In this document: positions 1-8,428 of the stretch, in pieces
How the letters are laid out: every line of letters begins with the position of its first letter
How positions within the stretch are numbered: the stretch's first letter is position 1
Origin: Sphingomonas montana
GTDB taxonomy: Bacteria > Pseudomonadota > Alphaproteobacteria > Sphingomonadales > Sphingomonadaceae
Assembly: GCF_001956315.1 (NCBI RefSeq)
Contig: NZ_MOLY01000019.1
Coordinates: 1-47,355 of the forward strand
Direction: 5' to 3'
Length of the DNA: 47,355 nt
Translations under genes and position numbers: made by a program
Notes under the pieces: model-generated
The model's database searches: none
Seen by the model: the letters and a program-made list of their open reading frames with translations, nothing else
Told to the model about the DNA's origin: nothing

Positions 1-2234
1 ACCGGGCCGTCCGCGCCGCCCGGCCGGCCCGCGCCACCGCCCGCGCCGAACCCCCCGGGGCCTTGCGCCGGCACCGTCTCGCCCCGCGCGATCCGCGCAT
101 CACGGTCCGCGCGAAACGCTTCGAACAGCGCCTGTTCGTTCGCCTTCAACGGCACCGACAGGTTGAACCCCCAGCGCAGCTGTTCGCGGTTCTGCGCCAG
201 GAAATTGACCGGCCGGCTGTCGATGCTCAGCAGCGTGCCGTTGGCGTCGCGGACGAACCGGTCGCCGAACGCCGCCTCGATCGCGGCGGTGGGGGCCGGC
301 AGGTTCTCGGTCGCATTGGCGATCCGCGTGCGGACATAGTTGGCGACCAGCGACAGGTCGGGCGTGTTGAACGGTTTCCAGTTCGCGCCGATCTTGAACA
401 CGCGCCGCGTGTCGGATTGCAGGTCCGGATTGCCGCCGCTGATCTGCGTGATCCCCACCGTCTGCGCGTTCCGGTAATCGAACACCCGGACGTCGAACGT
501 CGAAATCTGCGGATTGCCCAGCTGCTGCACGCTCGGCGCGCCTTCCTCGCGCGTTTGCGACGCGATCAGGCTCAGCCGCCCGGTCGGCCGCCAGTTCAGG
601 CCGTAACCGATCTTGGTTAGTGTCCCGAAATCGGAAAGCTGGTCGATCGATGCGTTGAGATTGGCCGATACGTCGCCGATCGCGCTCAGCACGTCGGCGC
701 GCCGACTGGTCAGCGGAATATCGATATTGCCCTGCGCATTGGCGTTGCTGCGGTCCAGATTGGCCGACCGCACCACCCCCGACCGTACCGACCGCGTGTC
801 GAACGCGTTCAGCTCGCCCCCCACCTTGATGGTCGTGCTGACCGGCCCGGCGGGCAGCCGGAACGGCGTTCCGCTGGCGATCAGCTGTATGTCGCCGCTG
901 TTGCTCACCGACCGCGCCCGGTCCGCCGCGCGCGGCGTGTACAGGTCGATCGGCAGCGGCCCGAACGGGTTCAGCGTCGGGCTGCCTGCGTCCAGCAACG
1001 CCTGCACCGCGCTGCCGTCCAGCCCGGTGGCGCTGCGGGTGCGCGATACCGCCCGGTCGTAATTGCCCGTCGCGGTCAGGTTCCAGCCGTCCAGCGCCTT
1101 GTTCAGCGCGAAACCGGCATGCGCCGTCTCGCCGCTATTGTCCTGGCGCAACGCCGCGCCGCCGTCGGGATAGCGATAGACCGACACCGCCTGCCCGAAC
1201 GGCGAGAACGGATTGCCCGCCGGCAGGTTCAGCCGCGATCCGGCCAGCCCGCGCAGCCCTTCGCTGCCGGTCGCGCCGAAATTGCCGGTGATCGTCGCGG
1301 ACACGTCGTCGAACACCGTGCGGTTCAGCACCGCGTTCAGCGACAGCGTGTCGCTCGCCGCCTGCAACGTGCGGTATCGCCCGACGTCGGTGACGTTGGC
1401 GACGCCCGCCGTCCCTACGAACTGGCCCAGCGTCGGCCGACCGGTCACGCCCGCCGGCACGCCCGCCACCGTCACGATGCTGCCCGCCGCCTGGCTCAGC
1501 GCCGGGTCGATCTGCGTCTGTCCGGGGGCCGGCCCGACATTGCCGATGGTGTCGAACAGCTGCGCCGATCGGCCGGGAATGATGTCGCGGTCGCTTTCCA
1601 GCAGAGATCCCGTCTTCCGGTAATCGACCGACAGGTTCAGTCGCCCGGCCTTGTTGATCCGCAACAGGCTGCTCTGGATCCGCCCGCCCGTGCCGCCGCC
1701 GTCGGTCGTCGTGTTACCGGTCAGTTCGCCGGTCACCGCGTTGAACCGCGGGCGCAGCACGAAATTGACGACCTTCTGGTCCGCCCGATACCCGTATTTC
1801 AGCGCGACCTCTTCGGGCAGGATATCGACGCGCAGGATCGCCTCGGTCGGGATGTCGCGCAGTTCGCCGAACCCCGATATCCGCTTGCCGTTCAGCAACG
1901 TCACCGGCTGCCCGCCGTCGCGGCCCTGCCCGCTGCCGGTCTGCGCCGCCAGTTCGGCCAGCAGTTCGGTAACGGTGCTGACGCCGTAGGAACGGATATC
2001 GGCGGGCGACAGCGTCACTTCTGCCGGAATGTTGCCCACCACGCTGCCCGGTGGGCGCTGCCCGGTGACGACGATCGCGGCCTCCGAATCGGCATCGACA
2101 TCCGCCTCCGCATCGCCCGGTGCGGGGGCCGGCGTCGCGGTTTCGGTCGGCGGCTGCGGCGCGGCCTGCCGGGCATAGGCACCCTGCGCCCCGCCCGCCA
2201 GGAGCAGCCCGACCAATATCCTGCCGTGATTCAT
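1..2234 (-). CDS. TonB-dependent outer-membrane receptor, 3' end outside window
   Basis: About 744 codons are visible. The protein begins with a signal peptide of roughly 22 residues ending near AYA, followed by a Pro/Ala/Asp-rich stretch and a TonB-box-like segment (AAIVVTGQR, about residue 50). A plug domain follows, with the typical order of a short LLNGKRI segment, an IPTEAI segment and a VDILPEE segment. The remainder should form the beta-barrel, but the C-terminal aromatic end lies beyond position 1. By family, such receptors import large ligands (siderophores, oligosaccharides, cobalamin) using energy from TonB-ExbBD. Nothing here identifies the ligand, and no adjacent FecR/sigma pair is visible. 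The ATG at 2234 is chosen because the signal peptide starts there. Confidence 0.88.
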   Translation of the reverse strand, partial: MNHGRILVGLLLAGGAQGAYARQAAPQPPTETATPAPAPGDAEADVDADSEAAIVVTGQRPPGSVVGNIPAEVTLSPADIRSYGVSTVTELLAELAAQTGSGQGRDGGQPVTLLNGKRISGFGELRDIPTEAILRVDILPEEVALKYGYRADQKVVNFVLRPRFNAVTGELTGNTTTDGGGTGGRIQSSLLRINKAGRLNLSVDYRKTGSLLESDRDIIPGRSAQLFDTIGNVGPAPGQTQIDPALSQAAGSIVTVAGVPAGVTGRPTLGQFVGTAGVANVTDVGRYRTLQAASDTLSLNAVLNRTVFDDVSATITGNFGATGSEGLRGLAGSRLNLPAGNPFSPFGQAVSVYRYPDGGAALRQDNSGETAHAGFALNKALDGWNLTATGNYDRAVSRTRSATGLDGSAVQALLDAGSPTLNPFGPLPIDLYTPRAADRARSVSNSGDIQLIASGTPFRLPAGPVSTTIKVGGELNAFDTRSVRSGVVRSANLDRSNANAQGNIDIPLTSRRADVLSAIGDVSANLNASIDQLSDFGTLTKIGYGLNWRPTGRLSLIASQTREEGAPSVQQLGNPQISTFDVRVFDYRNAQTVGITQISGGNPDLQSDTRRVFKIGANWKPFNTPDLSLVANYVRTRIANATENLPAPTAAIEAAFGDRFVRDANGTLLSIDSRPVNFLAQNREQLRWGFNLSVPLKANEQALFEAFRADRDARIARGETVPAQGPGGFGAGGGAGRPGGADGP

Positions 2235-2554
2235 GATGTCATCTGCCCTTTTTTTCCGGCCGCTGTAACGACGCCGGGATGACCCGGTATTGCAACGTCG
2301 TAACGTTCGTCGATTAACCGCGCCCTAGAGCGCCGGACCGAACCCGCCGCCTGGCGCCGTCCGCAGGCGCAGGCCGAAACACGGCACCATCGGCCAGAAC
2401 ATCGGCCTGACCATGTCGCTGGACATATCGGTCCGGCGTCACGATCCGTAACGCGACCGGTCCAGCACCGCGTTGCCTGCCTCCGCCATCCCGGTCTTGG
2501 CGCCGATCGTCAGGATCATGCGGGTATGACGCGCCGGAATGTCCACGCCCCGCC
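2235..2554. other. Intergenic region with a possible decayed small ORF
   Basis: No convincing gene was found. On the minus strand a 26-codon frame (2519 to 2439) ends in TGA, and the same frame stays open for another 37 codons to a TAG at 2325. This could be a small gene broken by one stop, or chance in GC-rich DNA. The segment also holds the upstream regions of the TonB receptor and of the DUF427 gene. Confidence 0.3.
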
Positions 2555-3148
2555 ATGCCCAGCGCCCGCCGCCGAATCGAGCGCTTATCGCCCGCTGGCG
2601 GTGCCCGCCCCGCCGCCCCATATCCGCTGGCCCAGCCCAAAAAGGACCCGATCCTGCACCCCGTTCCCACCCCGCCCCGCCCCGGCCAGGAAAGCGTCTG
2701 GGACTATCCCCGCCCGCCGATCGCCGAACGCAGCGCCCGCCATGTCCGCATCGTCCACCACGGTGTCGTCGTCGCCGACACGCACCGCGCAGTCCGCACG
2801 CTGGAAACCAGCCATCCGCCGACCTGGTACATCCCGCCGGACGACATCGCGCCCGGCCTGCTGCATGCGGCATCCGGCGGCAGCTTCTGCGAATGGAAAG
2901 GCCATGCCCGCTATCACGACGTCGTGGTCGGCGACGTGCGGCTGGCCGCGGTCGGCTGGTCCTACCCCGCCCCCACGCCCGGCTTCGCGGCGCTGCGCGA
3001 TCACGTGGCCTTCTATGCCGCGCCGTTCGACGGTTGCTTCGTGGACGGCGAACGCGTCGTGCCGCAACCGGGCGGCTTCTACGGCGGTTGGATAACGTCG
3101 GACGTCGCCGGGCCGTTCAAGGGTATCGCCGGCAGCCGCTTCTGGTAA
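2555..3148 (+). CDS. DUF427 domain protein, long form
   Basis: 197 residues. The DUF427 fold covers about residues 45-190. Typical features are GQESVWDYPRPP before the domain, then LETSHPPTWYIP, the core EWKGHARYHDV, and FYAAPFDGCFVDGERV near the end. The family has no firmly established biochemical role. The first 40 or so residues are Pro/Arg-rich and may not be translated if the true start is further in, but no better in-frame start with a ribosome site was found. The gene lies 10 bases upstream of the methyltransferase-like gene, so the two are probably co-transcribed. A second, short DUF427 gene lies at 16554-16838. The frame is chosen from the family motifs, as three overlapping frames are open here. 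Confidence 0.85.
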   Translation: MPSARRRIERLSPAGGARPAAPYPLAQPKKDPILHPVPTPPRPGQESVWDYPRPPIAERSARHVRIVHHGVVVADTHRAVRTLETSHPPTWYIPPDDIAPGLLHAASGGSFCEWKGHARYHDVVVGDVRLAAVGWSYPAPTPGFAALRDHVAFYAAPFDGCFVDGERVVPQPGGFYGGWITSDVAGPFKGIAGSRFW

Positions 3149-3158
3149 CGGCTCCACC

Positions 3159-3860
3159 ATGATCCCGCGCACCCTGATCGACAGTACCGAAATCGCCGGC
3201 GGCGGCACGTTGCGGCTGGTCCGGCGCGGCGAGGAATGGTCGATCACGCTGGCCAACAACGAACTGATGAACAGCCGGACCAGCGGGTCGGAGGTGGCGC
3301 TCGCCACGCTCGGCTGCGCACCCGTCGCGCTGCGGCCCGCGCCGCGCATCCTGATCGGCGGGCTGGGCATGGGGTTCACGTTGCGCGCCGCCCTGTCGGT
3401 GCTGCCTGCCGATGCGGTGGTTGAGGTGGCCGAACTGGTCCCCGCGGTCGTTACCTGGGCGCGTGGGCCGCTTGCCGCACTGCACGGCGACGGGCTGGTC
3501 GATCCGCGCACCCGCCTGTTCGAAGGCGACGTGCTGGTGCCGATCCGTGCCGCGCGTGCCGGGTACGACGCGATCCTGCTGGATGTCGACAACGGCCCGG
3601 ACGGCCTGTCCCGCGCCGGCAACGACGCGCTCTACACCGACGTCGGGCTGCGCGCCGCGGCCGCCGCGCTGCGCCCCGGGGGTGTACTGGCGGTCTGGTC
3701 CACCGCGCCCGACGCCGGCTTCGTCCGCCGCATGGCCGCCGCCGGTTTCGCGGTCACCGAACATGTCGTCCGCGCCAACGGCCTGCGCGGCGGCGCCCGC
3801 CACATCGTCTGGATCGGGGTGCGCGGTCAGAGCACGGCTGCATCAGAAAGAGTCACCTGA
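3159..3860 (+). CDS. Spermidine-synthase-like SAM-dependent methyltransferase-fold protein
   Basis: 233 residues. A Rossmann-like core is visible: a glycine-rich loop (ILIGGLGMGFT, about residues 64-74), an acidic residue after the next strand (VVEVAELVPAVV), and a YDAILLDVDNGP segment near residue 130. This resembles the spermine/spermidine synthase-like family often found as stand-alone proteins in Alphaproteobacteria. No chemistry can be assigned with confidence. Because polyamine-binding residues cannot be verified by eye, the specific name spermidine synthase is not used. It follows the DUF427 gene closely and ends just before an intergenic repeat. Confidence 0.75.
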   Translation: MIPRTLIDSTEIAGGGTLRLVRRGEEWSITLANNELMNSRTSGSEVALATLGCAPVALRPAPRILIGGLGMGFTLRAALSVLPADAVVEVAELVPAVVTWARGPLAALHGDGLVDPRTRLFEGDVLVPIRAARAGYDAILLDVDNGPDGLSRAGNDALYTDVGLRAAAAALRPGGVLAVWSTAPDAGFVRRMAAAGFAVTEHVVRANGLRGGARHIVWIGVRGQSTAASERVT

Positions 3861-3894
3861 CACCAGTCCCAAGCGGACAAGGTCATGCCTCCAA

Positions 3895-4010
3895 GACCCG
3901 TCCATCCCGAGCGAAGTCGAGGGACCCGTCGAGCGTAGCCGAGACGTCCGACAACAGCCCTCGGCTGCGCTCGGGGAACGTGCCTCGACTACGCTCGGCA
4001 TGGACGGGTC
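3895..4010. repeat. Intergenic inverted-repeat element, family A copy 1
   Basis: The ends are perfect 11-base inverted repeats (GACCCGTCCAT at 3895-3905, ATGGACGGGTC at 4000-4010). Inside lie several short variants of a GCGnAGTCGAGG / CCTCGnCTnCGC motif. Related copies occur at 6991-7104, 15686-15800 (decayed) and 45257-45346. There is no coding potential and no direct repeat of target DNA that could be made out. Confidence 0.85.
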
Positions 4011-4030
4011 CGTTTAATTCGCATCGCCCC

Positions 4031-4177
4031 CTACTTCTTCGGCTCGGTATGCAGTTTCACCACGTTCGGCAGCTTCTTGCCCTTCGTCCGGCGCGACGGC
4101 AGCTGGACCGGATTCTGCTTCTTCCAGTCCGCCCAGCGCATCGGCCCGTCGGGCGTATCGATCATCATGTCGTCCAT
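4031..4177 (-). CDS. Small basic protein of unknown function (48 aa)
   Basis: The ATG at 4177 is preceded by a good ribosome site (GGAGAG, about 6 bases away). The open frame continues upstream to 4288, but that part reads as low-quality Arg-rich sequence. The protein starts [20 protein letters not shown] and ends with a Lys-rich tail. It has no membrane segment or signal peptide. It is divergent from the YnfA-type gene. The function is unknown, and the mixed acidic, aromatic and basic composition suggests a genuine small cytoplasmic protein. Confidence 0.6.
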   Translation of the reverse strand: MDDMMIDTPDGPMRWADWKKQNPVQLPSRRTKGKKLPNVVKLHTEPKK

Positions 4178-4280
4178 CGCGTCTCTCCGTCGTCGCCTGT
4201 CGGGACAGCAAACCTGCGGCGCCGCCGTTCGCTCCGCCCGGCCTCTCGACAGGCGCACCGCACAGGCGTCTATGGCGGCC

Positions 4281-4622
4281 ATGCCCACGCTGCTGCTCTA
4301 TCCGATCGCCGCGACCGCCGAAATCGCCGGCTGCTTCGCCTTCTGGGCCTGGGTGCGGCTCGACCGGTCGCCGCTGTGGCTGCTGCCCGGCATCGCGGCG
4401 CTGCTGCTGTTCGCATGGCTGCTCACGCTCGCGCCCGTCGATGCCGCGGGGCGCGCCTTCGCGGCCTATGGCGGCGTCTACGTCGCCGCGTCCGTCGTCT
4501 GGGCCTGGCTCGCGGAGGGTGTCCGGCCGGATCGCACCGATATTGCCGGTGCGGTCGTCGCGCTGGTCGGGGCCGGCATCATCCTGCCCGGCCCGCATCA
4601 CCCGCCGGCGATATCCAGATAG
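4281..4622 (+). CDS. YnfA/UPF0060 family small membrane protein
   Basis: 113 residues with four hydrophobic segments. The family hallmarks are present near the N-terminus: a [20 protein letters not shown]-type first helix with an internal Glu, then a PLWLLPG turn. The second half has the expected [19 protein letters not shown] helix and a [12 protein letters not shown] loop. The family belongs to the small multidrug-resistance-like group and sits in the inner membrane. Its substrate is not established. An ATG nine bases upstream (4272) is an alternative start. The last 25 bases overlap the convergent gene at 4598-4816. Confidence 0.88.
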   Translation: MPTLLLYPIAATAEIAGCFAFWAWVRLDRSPLWLLPGIAALLLFAWLLTLAPVDAAGRAFAAYGGVYVAASVVWAWLAEGVRPDRTDIAGAVVALVGAGIILPGPHHPPAISR

Positions 4623-4816
4623 GCGATCACGTCGTCCGGCGTCTGGATGAACAGCCCGGCCTGCACCTCCGCCGGTTGCCGCGCCGCCAGCGCCAGCGCC
4701 TCGACCAGCGGGGCATAGACCAGCGTCTCGGCCCCGCCGCCGCCGTCCACGCCGCCGTCCGTGTCATGATCCAGATGATAAAGCCGCACCGTCACGTCCG
4801 CCGCCGTCGTCCGCAT
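4598..4816 (-). CDS. Small hypothetical protein (72 aa)
   Basis: The ATG at 4816 follows a GGGGACGG stretch that may serve as ribosome site. The upstream extension of the frame to 5014 reads as antisense to the next gene and was discarded. The protein starts [18 protein letters not shown], then a Gly/Asp-rich loop, then an amphipathic helix ([16 protein letters not shown]) and an acidic C-terminus. It has no known motif. It is convergent with, and overlaps by 25 bases, the YnfA-type gene. Confidence 0.55.
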   Translation of the reverse strand: MRTTAADVTVRLYHLDHDTDGGVDGGGGAETLVYAPLVEALALAARQPAEVQAGLFIQTPDDVIAYLDIAGG

Positions 4817-4946
4817 GTGCCGTCCCCGTCCTTCGCCAGTCGCGGCCCGATGCCCCAACCCCGCCACCACGTCCAGCCCGCCCGGATCGGAACCCCGCGC
4901 GCGGCGGGCGGTTACCCCGCCGACACGCATTCGATCGGAACCCCAC

Positions 4947-6050
4947 ATGAAGACGCTCCACGCCGCGCTGCTCGGCACCGCCGCAGTCGCGCTGCTCGCC
5001 GCCGGCACCGCCATCGCCGCCGACGGCCCGGCGAAGCTGACGCAGGTCGCGACCTTCGATCATCAGGTCACCGGCGTCACGGTGTCGCCCGACGGCCGCA
5101 TCTTCGTCAATTTTCCGCGCTGGACCGACGACGCGCCGGTTTCGGTGGCGGAGGTCCGCGGCGGCCGCACCACCGCCTATCCGGATGCGAAGTGGAACGC
5201 CTGGCGCAACGCCAAGGCGCAGACCATGCCGGTCGGCGAACATTTCGTCTGCGTCCAGTCGGTCGTGGCGGACGGGCGCGGCGGCCTCTGGGTGCTCGAC
5301 CCCGCGGCACCGGGGAACGAGAAGATCCTCGAAGGCGGACCGAAGCTGGTCCGGATCGATCTCGCCACCAACCGCGTGACGAAGGTCATCCGCTTCGCCG
5401 GCGACGTGGCGTTGCAGGGCACCTACCTCAACGACATCCGCTTCTCGCCCGACGGCCGGACCGGCTACATTACCGACTCCGGCACGCGCGGCGCGATCAT
5501 CGTGGTCGATCTCGACGCCGGCACCGCGTTCCGCACGCTCGACGGCCACCCGGCGACGCAGGTCGAAAAGGACGTGACCGTCACCGTCGACGGCAAGCCG
5601 CTCGTCCGCCCCGACGGCCGCCAGCCGGCCTTTGCGGCCGACGGCATCGCCCTGTCGAACGACGGCCGCACGCTCTATTTCCAGGCGCTCACCGGCCGCA
5701 CGCTCTACGCGATCGACACCGCCAAGCTGAAGCGCGACACGCCGAAGGCGGAGACGGCGGCCGCGTTGCGCAAGGTTGGCACCACCACCGTCGCGGACGG
5801 CCTGTGGATGAGCAAAGCGGGCGTCCTCTACGTTACCTCCCCCACCGACAACGCGGTCAAGCGCTGGACCGGCACCACGCTGGAAACCGTCGTGCAGGAC
5901 AAGCGGCTGCGCTGGCCCGACACGATGTCGGAAGGGCCGGACGGCACGCTCTACGTCACCGCCAGCCACATCCAGGACACGAACTGGTTCAAGCCCGGCG
6001 CGCCCGCCTCGATCCGGACCGAACTTTTTTCGTTCAGGCCCACGCGCTGA
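4947..6050 (+). CDS. Secreted Yellow/major-royal-jelly-like beta-propeller protein
   Basis: 367 residues with a clear signal peptide (MKTLHAALLG start, hydrophobic core, cleavage near AIA-AD at residue 23-24). Propeller-like repeats follow, marked by VSPDGRIFVNFPRW, GLWVLDPAAPG, YLNDIRFSPDGRTGYITDSG, GIALSNDGRTLYF and EGPDGTLYVTAS. This pattern fits bacterial members of the Yellow/MRJP family, related in fold to SMP-30/gluconolactonases. The DSG and ND segments fall where metal-binding residues usually sit in such propellers, but the substrate is unknown. The start is fixed by the signal peptide. It stands alone, 84 bases ahead of the TauE-like gene. Confidence 0.8.
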   Translation: MKTLHAALLGTAAVALLAAGTAIAADGPAKLTQVATFDHQVTGVTVSPDGRIFVNFPRWTDDAPVSVAEVRGGRTTAYPDAKWNAWRNAKAQTMPVGEHFVCVQSVVADGRGGLWVLDPAAPGNEKILEGGPKLVRIDLATNRVTKVIRFAGDVALQGTYLNDIRFSPDGRTGYITDSGTRGAIIVVDLDAGTAFRTLDGHPATQVEKDVTVTVDGKPLVRPDGRQPAFAADGIALSNDGRTLYFQALTGRTLYAIDTAKLKRDTPKAETAAALRKVGTTTVADGLWMSKAGVLYVTSPTDNAVKRWTGTTLETVVQDKRLRWPDTMSEGPDGTLYVTASHIQDTNWFKPGAPASIRTELFSFRPTR

Positions 6051-6134
6051 CGGTCCGGCCATTGACACCGGTCGCCAGGCCGGGTCCGTGCCGCTATGCG
6101 CCACGCCAGTGATGCGGCCGATGGATGACCTGCG

Positions 6135-6899
6135 ATGACGATGGATCTGGCCGGGACGATCGCGCTGGCGGCCGGCGCCGGCGTACTCGGCGGCGCGATG
6201 AACGCTCTCGCTGGCGGCGGCAGTTTCGCCACGCTCCCCGCACTGATCGCGATCGGCCTGCCCGCCAACGTCGCCAACGCGACGTCGAACGTCGCACTGA
6301 TGCCTGGCGCGGGGATGTCTGCCTGGGCGTTCCGCGACGAACTCCAACCGATCGGCGGCGTCCGGGTCCGCACGCTGGCCGCCATCACCTTCGTCGGCGG
6401 CTTGATCGGCGCTGTGCTGCTGGCGGTCACGCCGTCGCGCGCGTTCGATCTCATCATCCCGTGGCTGCTGCTGTTCGCCACGGTCATCCTCGCCTGGGGT
6501 CCGCGCGCCGCGCTCTGGCTGAAGTCGCGCGTCACGATCGCCCCGCCCGTGCTGATGGCGGCGCAGGCGCTGCTTGGCATATATGGCGGCTATTTCGGCG
6601 GTGGCGTCGGCCTGATGACCACCGCGATCTACGGCCTGCTCGCCAACATCGGCCCGCGCGCGCTGTTCGCCCCGCGCACGCTGATGCTCGCTATCGCAAA
6701 CTTCGCCGCAACGATCGTGTTCGTCGCCAGCGGCCTGGTGAACTGGCAGTCCTGCGTGCCCATGCTGGCCGGCGGCATCCTCGGCGGCTGGCTCGGCGCG
6801 CGGCTGGGCAAACGCCTGCCGCCGAAACCAGTCCGCATCTGGACGTTGTTGGTGACGATCGTGACAACGGCCGTCTTCTTCAACCGCGCCTACGGCTAG
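6135..6899 (+). CDS. TauE/SafE family (TSUP) membrane permease
   Basis: 254 residues with about seven or eight hydrophobic helices in two half-repeats. The first contains the family motif GAMNALAGGGSFATLPAL (about residues 20-37) followed by NVANATSNVALMPG. The second contains GIYGGYFGGGVGLM. This duplicated glycine-rich motif is characteristic of the TauE/SafE group, which exports or imports sulfur-containing or organic anions. No sulfur-metabolism gene is adjacent, so no substrate is proposed. A large palindrome begins about 20 bases after the stop and may end transcription. Confidence 0.9.
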   Translation: MTMDLAGTIALAAGAGVLGGAMNALAGGGSFATLPALIAIGLPANVANATSNVALMPGAGMSAWAFRDELQPIGGVRVRTLAAITFVGGLIGAVLLAVTPSRAFDLIIPWLLLFATVILAWGPRAALWLKSRVTIAPPVLMAAQALLGIYGGYFGGGVGLMTTAIYGLLANIGPRALFAPRTLMLAIANFAATIVFVASGLVNWQSCVPMLAGGILGGWLGARLGKRLPPKPVRIWTLLVTIVTTAVFFNRAYG

Positions 6900-6920
6900 G
6901 TCGCGGGGCAAGCCTCACCC

Positions 6921-6980
6921 CGTTTGGTTCGAGCCTGTCGAGAACTCAGCGCTGAGTTCTCGACAGGCTCGAACCAAACG
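6921..6980. repeat. Perfect 60-base palindrome
   Basis: The 30-base left arm (6921-6950) and the right arm (6951-6980) are exact reverse complements with no loop. The core motif is GTTCGAGCCTGTCGAGAACT. No T-run follows on the plus strand beyond a short AAATTATTAA. It sits between the stop of the TauE-like gene and repeat copy A2, so it could act as a strong hairpin terminator for either strand. It is also similar in style to dispersed GTTCGA..CTCGAC repeat units of high-GC bacteria. Confidence 0.9.
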
Positions 6981-6990
6981 AAATTATTAA

Positions 6991-7104
6991 GACCCGTCCA
7001 TCCCGAGCGAAGTCGAGGGACTTCCCCCGAGCGTAGCCGAGGGGCGATGTGGGCTTCTCGACCGCGCTAAAGGCGCCCGTCGACTTCGCTCGGCATGAAC
7101 GGGT
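6991..7104. repeat. Intergenic inverted-repeat element, family A copy 2
   Basis: It starts with the same bases as copy 1 (GACCCGTCCATCCCGAGCGA) and ends with an imperfect complement (CATGAACGGGT). The interior differs and contains GAGCGTAGCCGAGG. It is adjacent to the 60-base palindrome and just downstream of the stop of the guanylyltransferase gene on the minus strand. Confidence 0.8.
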
Positions 7105-7137
7105 GGAAGAGCGCAGATTAACGCCCCCTCCCCAAAC

Positions 7138-8223
7138 TCACCCCCCGAACGGGCGATCCAGCGTGATATGCCCGCGCTCCTTCAGCACCGCGATCGCCCG
7201 CTTCACCTCCTGGCTTTCGCCGCGGGGCATGATGAGGATCGCGTCGCCCGTCGCCACGACGATCAGGTCCGACACGCCCACCATCGCGACAAGCGGCCCG
7301 TCGGTGCGGATCAGGCAGCGCTGCGTGTCGATCGCCACCACGTCGCCATGCTGCGCATTGCCCGCAATGTCGCGGTCGGCCAGCTGGTGGATCGCGTCCC
7401 AGCTGCCGACGTCGGACCAGCCCATCGCCACCGGCACCACGACGACGCGGTCCGCCTTTTCCATCACCGCATAATCGACCGAATCGGACGGCGACGCCGC
7501 GAACGCCACCGGATCGGGGAACAGCCGGTCGCCCTCGCGCGCCGCACCCGCCACCGCACGGCGCGCCGCGTCCGCCATGGCGGGGGCATACTTGTCCAGC
7601 GCCGCCATGTAGGTATCGGCCCGGAACAGGAAGATGCCGCCGTTCCAGTAATGGCCGCCCGCATCCAGATACCCTTGCGCCGTCGCGCGGTCCGGCTTCT
7701 CCACGAACCGTGCGACCGCGTGGACGCCGTCCGCCAGCGCGCCGCCCGCCTGGATATAGCCATAACCCGTATCCGGGGCGTCGGGCTCGATCCCGAACGT
7801 CGCCATCGCCCCGTCGCTCACCAGCGGCAGCGCGCGGTCGATCGCGGCACGAAACGCGTCCGGGTCGGCGATGACATGGTCGGACGGCATTACCAGCAGC
7901 ACGGCGTCGGGGGCGGCGGCCACCGCCGCCAGCGCGATTGCCGGCGCGGTGTTGCGCGCCATCGGTTCCAGGATCAACAGTGCGCCCTCCACCCCGGCCA
8001 CGGCCAGCTGTTCGGCGATCACGTCGGCATGCGCGGCATTGGCCACCACGATCGGTGCCCCGAAACGCGCGTCCTGCGGCGTCCGGCGCGCGGTCAGCTG
8101 CAGCATCGTGTCCGCATGCGTCAATGCCAGCAACTGCTTGGGCCGACCGGTACGCGACAACGGCCACAGACGCGTTCCCGACCCGCCGGACAGAATGACG
8201 GGGACGATCTTCATGGACGGCAT
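7138..8223 (-). CDS. manC: Mannose-1-phosphate guanylyltransferase
   Basis: 361 residues. The N-terminus carries the nucleotide-binding signature LSGGSGTRLWPLSR (residues 11-24), and PKQLLAL follows. Other family marks are PMARNTAPAIALAA, LLVMPSDHVI, the GYGYIQ segment and FVEKPD, and WNGGIFLFR. The enzyme makes GDP-mannose from mannose-1-phosphate and GTP for polysaccharide and glycoconjugate synthesis in the cytosol. The protein is the short form, without the C-terminal phosphomannose-isomerase domain of bifunctional relatives. The ATG at 8223 is preferred because GGGAA lies 8 bases upstream. An ATG nine bases further in (8214) is possible. No capsule genes are adjacent in the window. Confidence 0.93.
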   Translation of the reverse strand: MPSMKIVPVILSGGSGTRLWPLSRTGRPKQLLALTHADTMLQLTARRTPQDARFGAPIVVANAAHADVIAEQLAVAGVEGALLILEPMARNTAPAIALAAVAAAPDAVLLVMPSDHVIADPDAFRAAIDRALPLVSDGAMATFGIEPDAPDTGYGYIQAGGALADGVHAVARFVEKPDRATAQGYLDAGGHYWNGGIFLFRADTYMAALDKYAPAMADAARRAVAGAAREGDRLFPDPVAFAASPSDSVDYAVMEKADRVVVVPVAMGWSDVGSWDAIHQLADRDIAGNAQHGDVVAIDTQRCLIRTDGPLVAMVGVSDLIVVATGDAILIMPRGESQEVKRAIAVLKERGHITLDRPFGG

Positions 8224-8428
8224 CCGCAATGTTCCCAGACAGCAGGCGTGACGCCGCTTAGACGCTTGGTAACCCGGGGGGGGCCGCGCTGTTCCATCGA
8301 TCGGACATGTTCGGCACGCTCGGGCGCCCCCGATCGCGACCGGACCGGTCGGCACCGAACGGGCGATTGTCGGCCACCCGCCCCGTCTCGGCGATATCCG
8401 CGGCCGCCCGCCCGCGCTATGAAGCGGT

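Noticed and set aside
2439-2873. A 144-codon minus-strand frame before the DUF427 gene
   Set aside because: Most of it is antisense to the DUF427 gene. Only the last 26 codons lie outside, and these were noted as a possible decayed ORF.
3895-4010. The family A repeats considered as a CRISPR array
   Set aside because: Copies are kilobases apart, with inverted rather than direct repeats and no spacers.
4764-6911. A 715-codon minus-strand open frame across the propeller and TauE-like genes
   Set aside because: It is a shadow of two genes with clear signal peptide and family motifs on the other strand.
7049-7474. A 141-codon plus-strand frame starting in a repeat
   Set aside because: It is mainly antisense to the guanylyltransferase gene and starts in non-coding repeat DNA.
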